Part shown: positions 31,471-40,248 of the stretch, piece by piece | Numbering within the stretch: position 1 is the first letter of the stretch | How the letters are laid out: each line of letters opens with the position of its first letter | DNA from: Clostridia bacterium | Lineage (GTDB): Bacteria; Bacillota; Clostridia; Christensenellales; Aristaeellaceae | Length of the DNA stretch: 49,688 nt | Assembly (NCBI GenBank): GCA_017469025.1 | Contig: JAFUHD010000103.1 | Location: forward strand, 1-49,688 | Reading direction: 5' to 3' | Made by a program: the position numbers and the translations under genes | Notes under the pieces: model-generated | Databases searched by the model: none | Told to the model about the DNA's origin: nothing | The model's input: the letters and a program-made list of their open reading frames with translations, nothing else

Positions 31471-32800
31471 GCGCGTCGAGTTTACCAAAGAGATGCGGGA
31501 CCAGGGATATACCATTCTTGTCCCGAACATGCTCGAATTCCACTTTTCCCTGCTGGAACGTGTCCTCCGACTGAATGGTTATAATGCCGTTGTGCTCAAA
31601 AACCACGGTCCCAACGTTATGTCCGAAGGTCTTAAGTACGTCCATAACGATACCTGTGTGCCTGCTCTCCTCGTCATCGGCCAGTTCCTAGATGCACTGC
31701 ATTCCGGTGAATATGATGTTCACAAGACTGCTCTGATTATCACACAGACCGGTGGCGGATGCCGTGCCAGCAATTATATTTTTCTGTTGCGCAAAGCACT
31801 CAAAAAGGCCGGACTTGAGTTCGTTCCCGTTATTTCTGCAAACCTTTCCGGCCTTGAAAGCGCTTCAGGCTTCAAACTGACAATTCCCCTTCTCCGTCAG
31901 ATGATCGCCTCCCTGATCTATGGCGACTGCATCATGTGCGCTTCCAATCAGACCCGCCCATATGAATTCAACAAGGGAACAACGGACAGACTGATTGAAC
32001 AGTGGAACGAACGGCTGATCGAACAGTTCAATAAGGGCAAAGGTCTTGGCTATAAGGAAATGCGCGACAATCTCAAACAGATTGTCAATGAGTTTGACGC
32101 AATTGAACGCAGCAGTGAGCCGAAAACCAAGGTCGGCGTTGTCGGAGAAATCTATGTCAAGTATTCTTCCCTCGGCAATAACGGTCTTGAGGAATTCCTC
32201 AAAACACAGGACTGTGAATATATGCTGCCCGGCATCATGGGATTCATCCTTTTCAAGATAGACAACCGGATTGATGATATTCACCTTTATGGCGGAAACC
32301 TGTTCAAACTGCTCCTGTGCAAGCTGTTCCTCCGCTACTGCCAGCGCATGGAAAACATCCTGATCGGTGCATTCAAAGGTCATGACCGCTTTGTACCGCC
32401 CACTGAATACAGTCATATTAAAACACTGGTTAAAGGTGTCATCGGGTACGGCTCCAAAATGGGTGAAGGATGGCTTCTCACGGCTGAGATGCTGGAGCTT
32501 GCTGAAAACGGTTATGAAAACATCGTCTGTGCCCAGCCATTTGGCTGTCTTCCAAACCATATCAACGGTAAGGGAATGATCCGGCGTCTGACTGAGGTTC
32601 ATCCGGGAATCAACATCGTGCCAATTGACTATGATCTCTCTGCAACAAAAGTAAACCAGGAAAACCGTATTCGTCTGATGCTGGCTGTTGCGCATGACCA
32701 GACGGCCAAGAAAGCCCAGCAGCAGGTTCTGATTGCAGAAGATGAAGCCCTGGCCAAAGCACAGGAAGCCTGGCAGAATGCCAGACAAAAGAAAAGCTGA
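31460..32800 (+). CDS. 2-hydroxyacyl-CoA dehydratase-like subunit, partner of the activase
   Basis: 446 residues from a TTG at 31460, with AAAGGAGG 9 bases upstream, overlapping the activase stop by 11 bases. It begins LESERVEFTKEMRDQGYTIL VPNMLEFHFSLL (first residue fMet). It includes HNDTCVPALLVIGQFLDAL, ALIITQTGGGCRASNYIFLL, VVGEIYVKYSSLGNNGLEEF and IVCAQPFGCLPNHINGKGM; the cysteines in these blocks could hold a 4Fe-4S cluster. It corresponds to the C-terminal part of the fused approximately 1400-residue protein of other Clostridia, so here the protein is split but translationally coupled. Confidence 0.88.
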   Translation: MESERVEFTKEMRDQGYTILVPNMLEFHFSLLERVLRLNGYNAVVLKNHGPNVMSEGLKYVHNDTCVPALLVIGQFLDALHSGEYDVHKTALIITQTGGGCRASNYIFLLRKALKKAGLEFVPVISANLSGLESASGFKLTIPLLRQMIASLIYGDCIMCASNQTRPYEFNKGTTDRLIEQWNERLIEQFNKGKGLGYKEMRDNLKQIVNEFDAIERSSEPKTKVGVVGEIYVKYSSLGNNGLEEFLKTQDCEYMLPGIMGFILFKIDNRIDDIHLYGGNLFKLLLCKLFLRYCQRMENILIGAFKGHDRFVPPTEYSHIKTLVKGVIGYGSKMGEGWLLTAEMLELAENGYENIVCAQPFGCLPNHINGKGMIRRLTEVHPGINIVPIDYDLSATKVNQENRIRLMLAVAHDQTAKKAQQQVLIAEDEALAKAQEAWQNARQKKS

Positions 32801-32825
32801 AACACCTCCTTTCTTACAGCACTTA

Positions 32826-32864
32826 AAAAAGACTCCATTGAGCGATTCTCAATGGAGTCTTTTT
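32826..32864. terminator. Strong bidirectional terminator
   Basis: AAAAAGACTCCATTGAG-CGATT-CTCAATGGAGTCTTTTT, a perfect 17-bp stem with A- and T-runs. It separates the dehydratase pair from era on the other strand. Confidence 0.93.
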
Positions 32865-32909
32865 GACATCATGTTTTTTCAGATCACGCGTTTTTTTACA
32901 GACTCATGT

Positions 32910-33800
32910 CTACTCATATCCCAGTGTCTGCAGATCCGACGTCTTGTTCCGCCAGTCCTCGCGGACTTTAACCCACAACTGCAGATTAACTTTTGTATCC
33001 AGGAGGCGCTCTATATCCTCTCTTGCATCCCGTCCGATGATCTTAAGCATGGATCCCTGCTTCCCGATAATAATGCCCTTATGGCTTGCACGTTCGCAAT
33101 AAATTGTCGCATGTATTTCGGTCAGCCGGTCACTTATCTGCTCAATGCGCATCATTTCGACACCAATACCATGAGGAACTTCATCCCGCAGATGCAGCAG
33201 TGCCTTTTCCCGGATGATTTCTCCGCAGATGAGCCTCTCCGGCTGATCTGTCATCATGTCATCCGGGAAATACTTGGGTCCTTCGGGCAAAAGACTGACT
33301 ATGGAATGCCGAAGCTCTCCCATTCCCTGTCCGCCTCGTGCGCTGACAGGAATGACCGCATCATATCCGACATCAGCGAACTCACTGAGACGTTCAAAAA
33401 TCACATTTTCAGGGACCAGATCCGTCTTGCTGAGCACCAGCAGCTTTTTTACTTTCTGTCCGGCCATCTCTTCAATGATTGCCCGGTCCTGTTTTCCAAT
33501 CTCATTGATAGCCGCCATGACGATCAATAGATCGATGCCCTCAAGTGCATCATGAATGCTCTTTACCATGTATTCGCCAAGCTTGGTTCTGGGCTCATGC
33601 ATGCCAGGCGTATCCAGGAATACGATCTGCCAGTTCTCACCGGTCGAAACGCCCATAATCCGGTTGCGTGTCGTCTGAGGCTTATTCGAAACAATGGCGA
33701 CTTTTTCGCCGACCATGGCATTCATCAGTGTGGATTTTCCCACATTTGGCCTGCCGACAATTGCCGCAAAACCAGAATAAAACTTCGTTTCGTTTGCCAT
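32910..33800 (-). CDS. era: GTPase Era
   Basis: GTPase acting in 16S rRNA maturation and 30S assembly. G1 GRPNVGKSTLMNAMVGEKVA, G2 PQTTRN, G3 DTPGMHEPRTKLGEYM, G4 SKTD, G5 SARGGQG, then a KH domain with ATIYCERASHKGIIIGKQGS MLKIIGRDAR. Start MANETKF at 33800 with AAAGGA 9 bases upstream. It follows the ybeY-cdd fusion by 13 bases. Confidence 0.97.
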   Translation of the reverse strand: MANETKFYSGFAAIVGRPNVGKSTLMNAMVGEKVAIVSNKPQTTRNRIMGVSTGENWQIVFLDTPGMHEPRTKLGEYMVKSIHDALEGIDLLIVMAAINEIGKQDRAIIEEMAGQKVKKLLVLSKTDLVPENVIFERLSEFADVGYDAVIPVSARGGQGMGELRHSIVSLLPEGPKYFPDDMMTDQPERLICGEIIREKALLHLRDEVPHGIGVEMMRIEQISDRLTEIHATIYCERASHKGIIIGKQGSMLKIIGRDAREDIERLLDTKVNLQLWVKVREDWRNKTSDLQTLGYE

Positions 33801-33813
33801 TCCCTGATCCTTT

Positions 33814-34713
33814 CTACTTTCCAAGCGATGATGGTCCAAATCCGCCTGGCAGCAGCTCTGACAGATTTGTTTTGATTACGTTTCCGTCCCATGCAATCAG
33901 AATATCCAGATTCGGCGCAAATTCATAAAGTGACTGCCGGCAGGCGCCGCATGGATACGGTGTTGAACCGCTGCCGGTAATTGCAAGTTTTGTAAACCGT
34001 CTCGCACCCTCGCTGACGGCTTTCACAAGGGCTGTCCGTTCTGCGCAATACGTATTGGGATAAGCAGCATTTTCAACATTGCAACCTTTAAAAACGCGTC
34101 CATCCTCACTTAAGAGCGCGGCGCCGACCTTGTAACCGGAATATGGTGCATACGCATATTCTCTTGCCTCATAAGCCAGCGTAATCAGTTCCTCATCTGT
34201 CAATGTGGTTTCCTCCTCCCGCTGAATTCCCGTCGAATTCAGTGCAGCTTTTTCATGTGCACGCATCTGGATCCGGTCAGCTTCCTCCATATGATCATAA
34301 CCCATCAGATGAAAAAGCGCATGCGTCAGAAGATATCCTGTCTCGCGGCTCACGGAATGACCATATTCATCAGCCTGGGCACGGATATGGTCGACAGACA
34401 GAATAATATCCCCGAGATTCACAGCATTCCATTCCGGGTCATACGCCTCAGCAAGAAGGTCTGCTGCGTTTCTGGCTGTTACACCCTCCGGATAGGAGAC
34501 ACTTGGAAAGGACAAAACATCTGTTGCCCTGTCGATTCCCCTTTGTTCCCTGTTAATCGTCTGAATCTCAATATCATCCGTAATTTTAACAAAAGCAACT
34601 GCCGGACCGTGATATCCCTCCGTGTTTACCGCAGCCTGTGCACAGGCAAGGAGCAGCATCCGGTCGCTTTCTGTGATAAAGTGCTGTGTATCTTCTATAT
34701 CAAGCTTAATCAT
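33814..34713 (-). CDS. Fusion of endoribonuclease YbeY and cytidine deaminase
   Basis: One continuous 299-residue frame. Residues 1-160 are YbeY (rRNA maturation): DRATDVLSFP at 61-70, and the zinc-binding His131-x3-His135-x5-His141 in HALFHLMGYDH. Residues 170-299 are cytidine deaminase: YAPYSGYKVGAALL, Cys223-Ala-Glu225 in TYCAERTALV, and the zinc Cys255/Cys258 in PCGACRQSL. Both active sites are intact. In other Firmicutes ybeY, dgkA and cdd are separate neighbours; here dgkA is absent and the flanking genes are joined. The start overlaps the pgpH stop by four bases. Confidence 0.95.
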   Translation of the reverse strand: MIKLDIEDTQHFITESDRMLLLACAQAAVNTEGYHGPAVAFVKITDDIEIQTINREQRGIDRATDVLSFPSVSYPEGVTARNAADLLAEAYDPEWNAVNLGDIILSVDHIRAQADEYGHSVSRETGYLLTHALFHLMGYDHMEEADRIQMRAHEKAALNSTGIQREEETTLTDEELITLAYEAREYAYAPYSGYKVGAALLSEDGRVFKGCNVENAAYPNTYCAERTALVKAVSEGARRFTKLAITGSGSTPYPCGACRQSLYEFAPNLDILIAWDGNVIKTNLSELLPGGFGPSSLGK

Positions 34714-36851
34714 TTTGTCTGTCCATGCTTTTTCTTTCTGATTTTACTCAGATCCGGATATTCAATACGCTCATGGAATACACCCTGCAGTACTGTTTCA
34801 AACGCGAAGGTGATGCGTCCGATATCCCGGAAAGTCAGCGGACAGTCATCCAGCTGGCCATCTTCCATTTTCCCGCGGATCAATTTCCGGATCATCTGGG
34901 AGATCTTGTCATGTGTTGGTTCCTGCATCGAACGAACCGCTGCCTCAACTGTGTCGGCCATCATGAGAATCGCTGCCTCAGCTGTCTGTGGCTTCGGTCC
35001 CGCATAGCGGAACTCACTGATATCAACATTTTCCGAACCGTACTGCTCAACAGCCTTCGCATAAAAATACATAACCGGTGTATCGCCATGATGCTGTCTG
35101 ATCATATCAACGATAGGTTCCGGAAGATGATGCTTTCTTGCCAGCTCAACACCGTCAAGTGTATGCTCCGTCAGAATCGCTGTTGAAACACGGGGGTCTG
35201 CCTGATCATGTGGGTTCTCACCCATCTGGTTTTCCTTGAAATACATGGGCCGGATCAGTTTGCCGATATCATGGTAGTAGGCACCCACCCGGCAGAGAAG
35301 CGCATTTGCGCCAACCGCCTCTGCTGCAGCCTCCGCCAGATTGGCGACAACCATGGAATGATGATAGGTGCCAGGGGTCTCAATCATCAGCCGTTTAAGC
35401 AGCGGCTGGCTTGGGCTGGACAGTTCAATCAGTTTCGACTGTGTAGTCAGATTGAACAAGCTCTCAAAAACAGACTGCAGTCCCAGGCAGAGAATAGCTG
35501 AAATCAGAGAACCGAGAATCGCCATGCCTGCATCCAAAAACAGATAGGATGTGTCCGTTGAACTCAGTACGTAAACACAAACCAGAATGCCAAACTGGAG
35601 ACAGCCGACCAGGATACCTGTCAGAATCACAAAAATCCGGTTGGGCTTTTTTCTCAGAAGGAAAACCGCAAGCGTACCTCCGAGCAGACTGGTAAGCAGG
35701 ACTTCCAGCATCTGGGATGTCTCAAAATCAGTACGCTTCATCGTGACAAACGTCAGAAGCAGCGACAGCAGCGTATTGACGATATATCCTTCCTGTTCAC
35801 CCAGAAGATTGACTGCAAGCATCGCGGCAAGAATTACCGGCATCGCGGCAAGATCTACATAGGTTCCAAGCAGGATACTCAGTATCAGTGTCAAAAGAAG
35901 GACAATTGCCATAACCAGCCCGCGCTTTGCATCTCCAAGCAGGCTGGGGACAAACATATAGGCATACAGATAACTTGACATAAGAAGTACAAGAATGATC
36001 CCCGCTGAACCAATATACAGCAGATAATCCGTCTTTTTGCCGGCGAGCAGTCCAATGGAATCCAGAATCTCATATTTCTCAAGCGTAATCCGCTCGCCCT
36101 TGACCACAATGTTCTGATCCTGCTTGTACACAATGGATTCAACACCATCGCGGGCCTTCTGCCGATTGGCCTCGGTCGCCTCCTGATCAATCAGCATGTT
36201 GGGCTTCAGGGTTTTTCGGAGCGTGGGAATAGCAATATTGTACCAGAGATCCGTACGGGTATTATATGCGACAATCTGCTGAATATTGCTGATGGCATCA
36301 TTCAGCTGTCCTTCCGTAATCGTCGATACCAGAGCAGTCCGGACTGCACTCGTCAGACTCCTGTACATGTTTTCAAAATCGGTCTCCGTCGTCTTCATCA
36401 GCGTCTGCAGCTGATAATTCGACAGTGTGATGGTAGACAGCAGTTTCTGCGCCTGGGTATAATCATCCTCTGTATACTGGCCCGAGCTGCTTTGCCATCC
36501 TGCACGGATCTGCTGTCCAAGTTCACGTACGGCACGAAGTTCAGAAAATATCTTTTCGAGATCTGCCAGCACCGAATCACTGACCATATCATCTTTATAG
36601 TAAACAGATGCTACCGCCTCTGCTGCAGCCGCGCGCCGTCTTTCAGTGGTGATTTCATCTACCACATCCTTACTTGCAGTAATGGTAACCGGCGAAACAT
36701 CACCGATATTCAGATCATACTGCTTTGGTGTAATGGAGACCATGCAGACTATAAGGAGCAGAAGATACAAAATACATGCAAAAAGAATCTGCCTGCTTTT
36801 ATGGCTCAGATTCTTCAGAATGTTCTGAAGCGTATTCTGCTTTTCTTCCAT
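34710..36851 (-). CDS. pgpH: Cyclic-di-AMP phosphodiesterase PgpH (7TM-HD protein)
   Basis: 713 residues. An N-terminal membrane span (residues 22-42) is followed by a large extracellular 7TMR-HDED region to about 280. Seven transmembrane segments follow to about 480, and then a cytoplasmic HD domain with HHSMVVANLAEAAA, YYHDIGKLIRPMYF, HTLDGVELARKHHLPEPIVD and IRQHHGDTPVMYF. PgpH hydrolyses c-di-AMP to pApA in Firmicutes. The ATG at 36851 is preceded by GGAGGAGGG and lies 53 bases inside the end of phoH in another frame. Confidence 0.95.
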   Translation of the reverse strand: MEEKQNTLQNILKNLSHKSRQILFACILYLLLLIVCMVSITPKQYDLNIGDVSPVTITASKDVVDEITTERRRAAAAEAVASVYYKDDMVSDSVLADLEKIFSELRAVRELGQQIRAGWQSSSGQYTEDDYTQAQKLLSTITLSNYQLQTLMKTTETDFENMYRSLTSAVRTALVSTITEGQLNDAISNIQQIVAYNTRTDLWYNIAIPTLRKTLKPNMLIDQEATEANRQKARDGVESIVYKQDQNIVVKGERITLEKYEILDSIGLLAGKKTDYLLYIGSAGIILVLLMSSYLYAYMFVPSLLGDAKRGLVMAIVLLLTLILSILLGTYVDLAAMPVILAAMLAVNLLGEQEGYIVNTLLSLLLTFVTMKRTDFETSQMLEVLLTSLLGGTLAVFLLRKKPNRIFVILTGILVGCLQFGILVCVYVLSSTDTSYLFLDAGMAILGSLISAILCLGLQSVFESLFNLTTQSKLIELSSPSQPLLKRLMIETPGTYHHSMVVANLAEAAAEAVGANALLCRVGAYYHDIGKLIRPMYFKENQMGENPHDQADPRVSTAILTEHTLDGVELARKHHLPEPIVDMIRQHHGDTPVMYFYAKAVEQYGSENVDISEFRYAGPKPQTAEAAILMMADTVEAAVRSMQEPTHDKISQMIRKLIRGKMEDGQLDDCPLTFRDIGRITFAFETVLQGVFHERIEYPDLSKIRKKKHGQTK

Positions 36852-37896
36852 GTTCTCCCTCCTCCGCCGACTTCTGAGCTTTCGCTTCAGCTACATCTGC
36901 CGCTGTGGGCCAAACCGGTACACCACGACGGGACAGTGTCCTGCTTTCTGTATAGGCATCATATGCCTCAACAATTTTCTGAACCAGTTCATGTCTTACA
37001 ACGTCCCTGGAAGTCAGACGCTGTATGGCAATCTCTTTTATCCCGCCAAGTACGCGGACTGCTTCATCCAGTCCACTCTGTTTTCCAAGACCAAGATCCA
37101 TTTGGGAAGGATCCCCAGTAACAATAACCTTCGAGCGGAATCCAAGACGAGTCAGAAACATCTTCATCTGTTCCCGCGTCGTATTCTGGGCCTCATCCAG
37201 TATAATGAATGCATCTGAAAGCGTGCGCCCTCTCATGTAGGCCAGCGGTGCCACCTCAATGATACCGCGCTCCTGCAGGCGCTGTGTCGTATCCCCGCCC
37301 AGCATATCGTACATGGCATCATAAAGCGGTCGGAGATACGGATCCACTTTCTGACTGAGATCGCCGGGCAGAAAACCAAGTTTTTCGCCTGCCTCGACAG
37401 CTGGCCTTGTAAGGATAATCCGTTCCACCTGTTTGGCTTTGAGTGCACTGACCGCCATCGCAACCGCCAGATAAGTTTTACCGGTACCGGCAGGTCCTAT
37501 GGCAAAAGTCAGCGTATGATTCCTGATGGCATCCAGATATTCAAGCTGTCCGAGTGTCTTGCAGCGGATCGGCCTGCCCCTGAACGTCGTCGCAACAACC
37601 TCACTGTAAAGGGAATCAATCTTGTCGAGCTCATCCCGCTTTGCCAGTGTGACTGCATAACTGACTACAGACGGATCCACATGTTCCTTGTTCAGCACAA
37701 GATGATAAAGACGGCTGATCACCGCATTGCACAGATCTACAGTCTCTGCCTCTGCGCCTTCCACCACTACCGTTCCGTTCCGCAGTTCAATATGTACATC
37801 CAGCAGCGACTCCAGCCGGCGCATATTCTCGTCTCCGTTCCCGAAGAGTGCCTGAAAAACATCCGGTCTGTTCACCTTTTCCAATTGTTCGCTCAC
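36799..37896 (-). CDS. phoH: PhoH family ATPase
   Basis: P-loop ATPase of the PhoH group, often linked to RNA metabolism with YbeY. Walker A is GPAGTGKTYLAVAMAV; also RIILTRPAVEAGEKLGFLPG, PYLRPLYDAMYDMLGG, Walker B FIILDEAQNTTREQMKMFLT, and GDPSQMDL. I choose the GTG at 37896 with AAAGG before it. A longer open frame upstream runs through the end of the preceding gene and looks like a shadow. The acidic C-terminal tail (AEYASEHSEESEP) overlaps the pgpH start by 53 bases. Confidence 0.93.
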   Translation of the reverse strand: MSEQLEKVNRPDVFQALFGNGDENMRRLESLLDVHIELRNGTVVVEGAEAETVDLCNAVISRLYHLVLNKEHVDPSVVSYAVTLAKRDELDKIDSLYSEVVATTFRGRPIRCKTLGQLEYLDAIRNHTLTFAIGPAGTGKTYLAVAMAVSALKAKQVERIILTRPAVEAGEKLGFLPGDLSQKVDPYLRPLYDAMYDMLGGDTTQRLQERGIIEVAPLAYMRGRTLSDAFIILDEAQNTTREQMKMFLTRLGFRSKVIVTGDPSQMDLGLGKQSGLDEAVRVLGGIKEIAIQRLTSRDVVRHELVQKIVEAYDAYTESRTLSRRGVPVWPTAADVAEAKAQKSAEEGEHGRKAEYASEHSEESEP

Positions 37897-37933
37897 TGCA
37901 TAGCCTTTCTGATTATTATCCTGATACACATTC

Positions 37934-38740
37934 TCAGTGCGCTGTCCTCTGCAGATTCTCCGAAGCCAGTTCATAGAGACTGTCATAGGCATTCATCCGT
38001 CTGATGTTCATGGTCAGTTCAAAGTACTGTTCAAGACTGGTCTGACACCGTTCAAGATGCGCAACCATGCTTGCATAAACATCCTCTTTTGACATATCAA
38101 CAAATGGAATCATCATAAGCCGCATGTGATGCGGATTGATCATCAGCAGTACACAGACAAGCTCCCTGGAGCCGGTATTCTCAAAGATATTACGAAGTGC
38201 ATTTTCAAGCCGGTCCCGGCCATACTGCCAGACTTCGGAAAGAAAGAAATCACCCTGAGGCAGTCTGAAAGAGGCCATGGAGACCGGACGTGCCGGGTCT
38301 GCACCCGTAATGCCAAGGGTATATAGTTTTTCATCTATCTGATTGGCCGTGTACGATTCCCCGCGCAGCAGGTCACAGAAAAAACGGGACCACATAACAC
38401 GGGTAAGGTCATCCGGTTCGGCAACCTGACGCTGGGCATCTCTAGATACCAGCTCGCGGCGCGCATAACCAAGTTCCCTATGCAGCATTTTCGAATCCCT
38501 GACTGTTTCAATGCCCATAATTTCCGGTTTCTTTACAATATAAGCAGACATCTGCTTTCCCTCTTTAATGGGAAGAAGCCAGGAAACAACATCGAAATGC
38601 TTGTTTGTGAGCTGATATATGCCGGAATCTGCACTGGGCATCACAGTCGGCTTTTCAAACCCCTGCGCTTCCCAGTCAGGATACGTATTATACAGCTTCT
38701 GGATGTCCGGCTTATCTGTCACAAGCAGTAGTTTATACAT
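37934..38740 (-). CDS. Receiver-like protein of unknown function
   Basis: 268 residues from the ATG at 38740, AGGAGG upstream. The first 75 residues look like a degenerate response-regulator receiver: YKLLLVTDKPDIQKLYNTY, then FDVVSWLLPIKEGKQM where the phospho-acceptor Asp is missing. A charged coiled linker (RELGYARRELVSRDAQRQ) leads to a C-terminal domain (MASFRLPQGDFFLSEVWQYG, RELVCVLLMINPHHMRLMMI, VAHLERCQTSLEQYFEL). That domain resembles the middle segment of YesN-type regulators, but the AraC DNA-binding part is absent. It is first in the phoH operon, 37 bases before phoH. Function not assigned. Confidence 0.7.
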   Translation of the reverse strand: MYKLLLVTDKPDIQKLYNTYPDWEAQGFEKPTVMPSADSGIYQLTNKHFDVVSWLLPIKEGKQMSAYIVKKPEIMGIETVRDSKMLHRELGYARRELVSRDAQRQVAEPDDLTRVMWSRFFCDLLRGESYTANQIDEKLYTLGITGADPARPVSMASFRLPQGDFFLSEVWQYGRDRLENALRNIFENTGSRELVCVLLMINPHHMRLMMIPFVDMSKEDVYASMVAHLERCQTSLEQYFELTMNIRRMNAYDSLYELASENLQRTAH

Positions 38741-38777
38741 ACAACCTCCTGTTTCAAGCAAAACTATACCAAATGTC

Positions 38778-38806
38778 ATTATATAAGATGCAGAAAAAAG
38801 AAACAA
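38778..38806 (-). promoter_or_regulatory. Promoter of the phoH-pgpH-ybeY/cdd-era operon
   Basis: TTGTTT (38806-38801), 17 bases, TATAAT (38783-38778), about 40 bases upstream of the first ATG. Confidence 0.7.
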
Positions 38807-38841
38807 TACCCATTTTGTACGCTTTTCTCTGCCCGGTATCG
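38804..38841 (-). terminator. Possible purB terminator
   Basis: CGATACC pairs with GGTATTG across a 24-base loop and is followed by TTTCTTTTTT on the minus strand, starting 8 bases past the purB stop. The loop is long and the site overlaps the next promoter, so confidence is limited. Confidence 0.4.
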
Positions 38842-38848
38842 TTTTACC

Positions 38849-40144
38849 CTATTCCAGCTTAAGACGGTGATAGATGTCATTTACATGCCGCAGATGATGT
38901 TCACGCTTAAAACAGGCCAGTATTTCTTCCTCGGTAAGTTTTTCGCGAACCTCTTCATTGTGCAAAATTAGTTCTTTAAAGGACGTCTGCTCCTGCCAGG
39001 CCTGCATTGCAGTTTTCTGGACCAGATCATATGCGGTTTCCCTCAGCATACCGCTGCCAATCAGTGTCAGCAGAACCTGCTGGGAGTACGGCAGATCATA
39101 AGACAGGCGCATTGAGCGTTCCATATTTTCCGGATATACATAAAGATCCTTCAGTATCCGGTTCATGGTAGCAAACATGTGCTCAAGCAGCGACGTCGCA
39201 TCAGGCAGAATAATCCGTTCCACAGAAGAATGGCTGATATCCCGTTCATGCCACAGGGCGATATCCTCCATTGCTGTCATGGCATAGCCCCTCAGAAGCC
39301 TTGAAAGGCCGCAGACCTTTTCACAGTTAATTGGATTCCGTTTGTGCGGCATAGCCGAAGATCCCTTCTGCCCACTTCTGAAAGGCTCCTCTACTTCGCG
39401 GATTTCTGTCCGCTGCAGACTGCGTATTTCCGTTGCAATCTTCTCGAGGCATGATCCGGTAATTGCAATTGTGGACAGCAGTTCAGCATATCTGTCCCTC
39501 TGCAGCACCTGGGTGCTGATCGGAGAAGGCTGAAGCCCCATATGCTCACAAACATACTGCTCAACAAAAGGATCCACATTGGCATAGGTTCCAACAGCAC
39601 CGGAAATCTTCCCAACACATACCGTTTCGCGCGCACGTTCAAGCCGGGTCAGATTCCGGCTCATATCAGCATACCAGAGTGCGAACTTCAGTCCGAGCGT
39701 TGTCGGTTCTGCGTGAACACCGTGGGTGCGTCCCATGATTACAGTCTCTTTATAACGGACCGCCTGATTTTTCAGGATCTCCAGCATGGCCGCAGTATCT
39801 TCAATCAGGAAATCTACCGCCTTGACAACCGTCGCAGACAGTGCTGTATCCACCACATCCGTACTGGTCAGTCCGAAATGGAGATATTTGCTTTCTTCGC
39901 CAAGGCTCTCTGCAACACATCTTGTAAACGCAACGACATCATGCCTTGTACTGGCCTCGATCTCTGCAATACGTTCTACCGTAAAGCGCGCATCCCTGCG
40001 CATTTTGGCCGCATCCGCCTCCGGCACTGCCCCGATCTTCGCCCAGGCCTCCGTCGCAAGCAGCTCAACCTCAAGCCATGTCGCATATTTATGCTCAAGA
40101 CTCCAAAGTGCTGCCATCCGTTCGCTTGTATAACGATCTATCAT
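38849..40144 (-). CDS. purB: Adenylosuccinate lyase
   Basis: Purine synthesis: cleaves SAICAR and adenylosuccinate to release fumarate. Signature GSSAMPHKRNPINCEKVCG, the HGVHAEPTTLGLK block, YLHFGLTSTDVVDTALS, and the opening IDRYTSERMAALWSLEHKYA. The length of 431 is the Firmicutes norm. A GGGGAG precedes the ATG. It follows galE by about 100 bases containing a long hairpin. The pairing with galE is not a known functional link. Confidence 0.96.
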   Translation of the reverse strand: MIDRYTSERMAALWSLEHKYATWLEVELLATEAWAKIGAVPEADAAKMRRDARFTVERIAEIEASTRHDVVAFTRCVAESLGEESKYLHFGLTSTDVVDTALSATVVKAVDFLIEDTAAMLEILKNQAVRYKETVIMGRTHGVHAEPTTLGLKFALWYADMSRNLTRLERARETVCVGKISGAVGTYANVDPFVEQYVCEHMGLQPSPISTQVLQRDRYAELLSTIAITGSCLEKIATEIRSLQRTEIREVEEPFRSGQKGSSAMPHKRNPINCEKVCGLSRLLRGYAMTAMEDIALWHERDISHSSVERIILPDATSLLEHMFATMNRILKDLYVYPENMERSMRLSYDLPYSQQVLLTLIGSGMLRETAYDLVQKTAMQAWQEQTSFKELILHNEEVREKLTEEEILACFKREHHLRHVNDIYHRLKLE

Positions 40145-40174
40145 TTAAACGCTCCCCGTATAAACTCAGGTTCT

Positions 40175-40215
40175 GCTGATTTCCGTATCCGGCTTCCCCG
40201 GGCACGGAAATCAGC
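40175..40215. repeat. Long inverted repeat between galE and purB
   Basis: GCTGATTTCCGT (40175-40186) pairs with ACGGAAATCAGC (40204-40215), with an inner CCGG/CCGG. No T-run follows, so it may be an mRNA processing or stability hairpin in the purB leader. Confidence 0.6.
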
Positions 40216-40248
40216 GTCCTTCCTGTACGGCTTATTCCCTGCCAGGCA

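Noticed and set aside
37897..37992. N-terminal extension of PhoH overlapping the upstream gene
   Set aside because: The GTG at 37896 has a ribosome site. The extension is only a shadow of the upstream gene's end.
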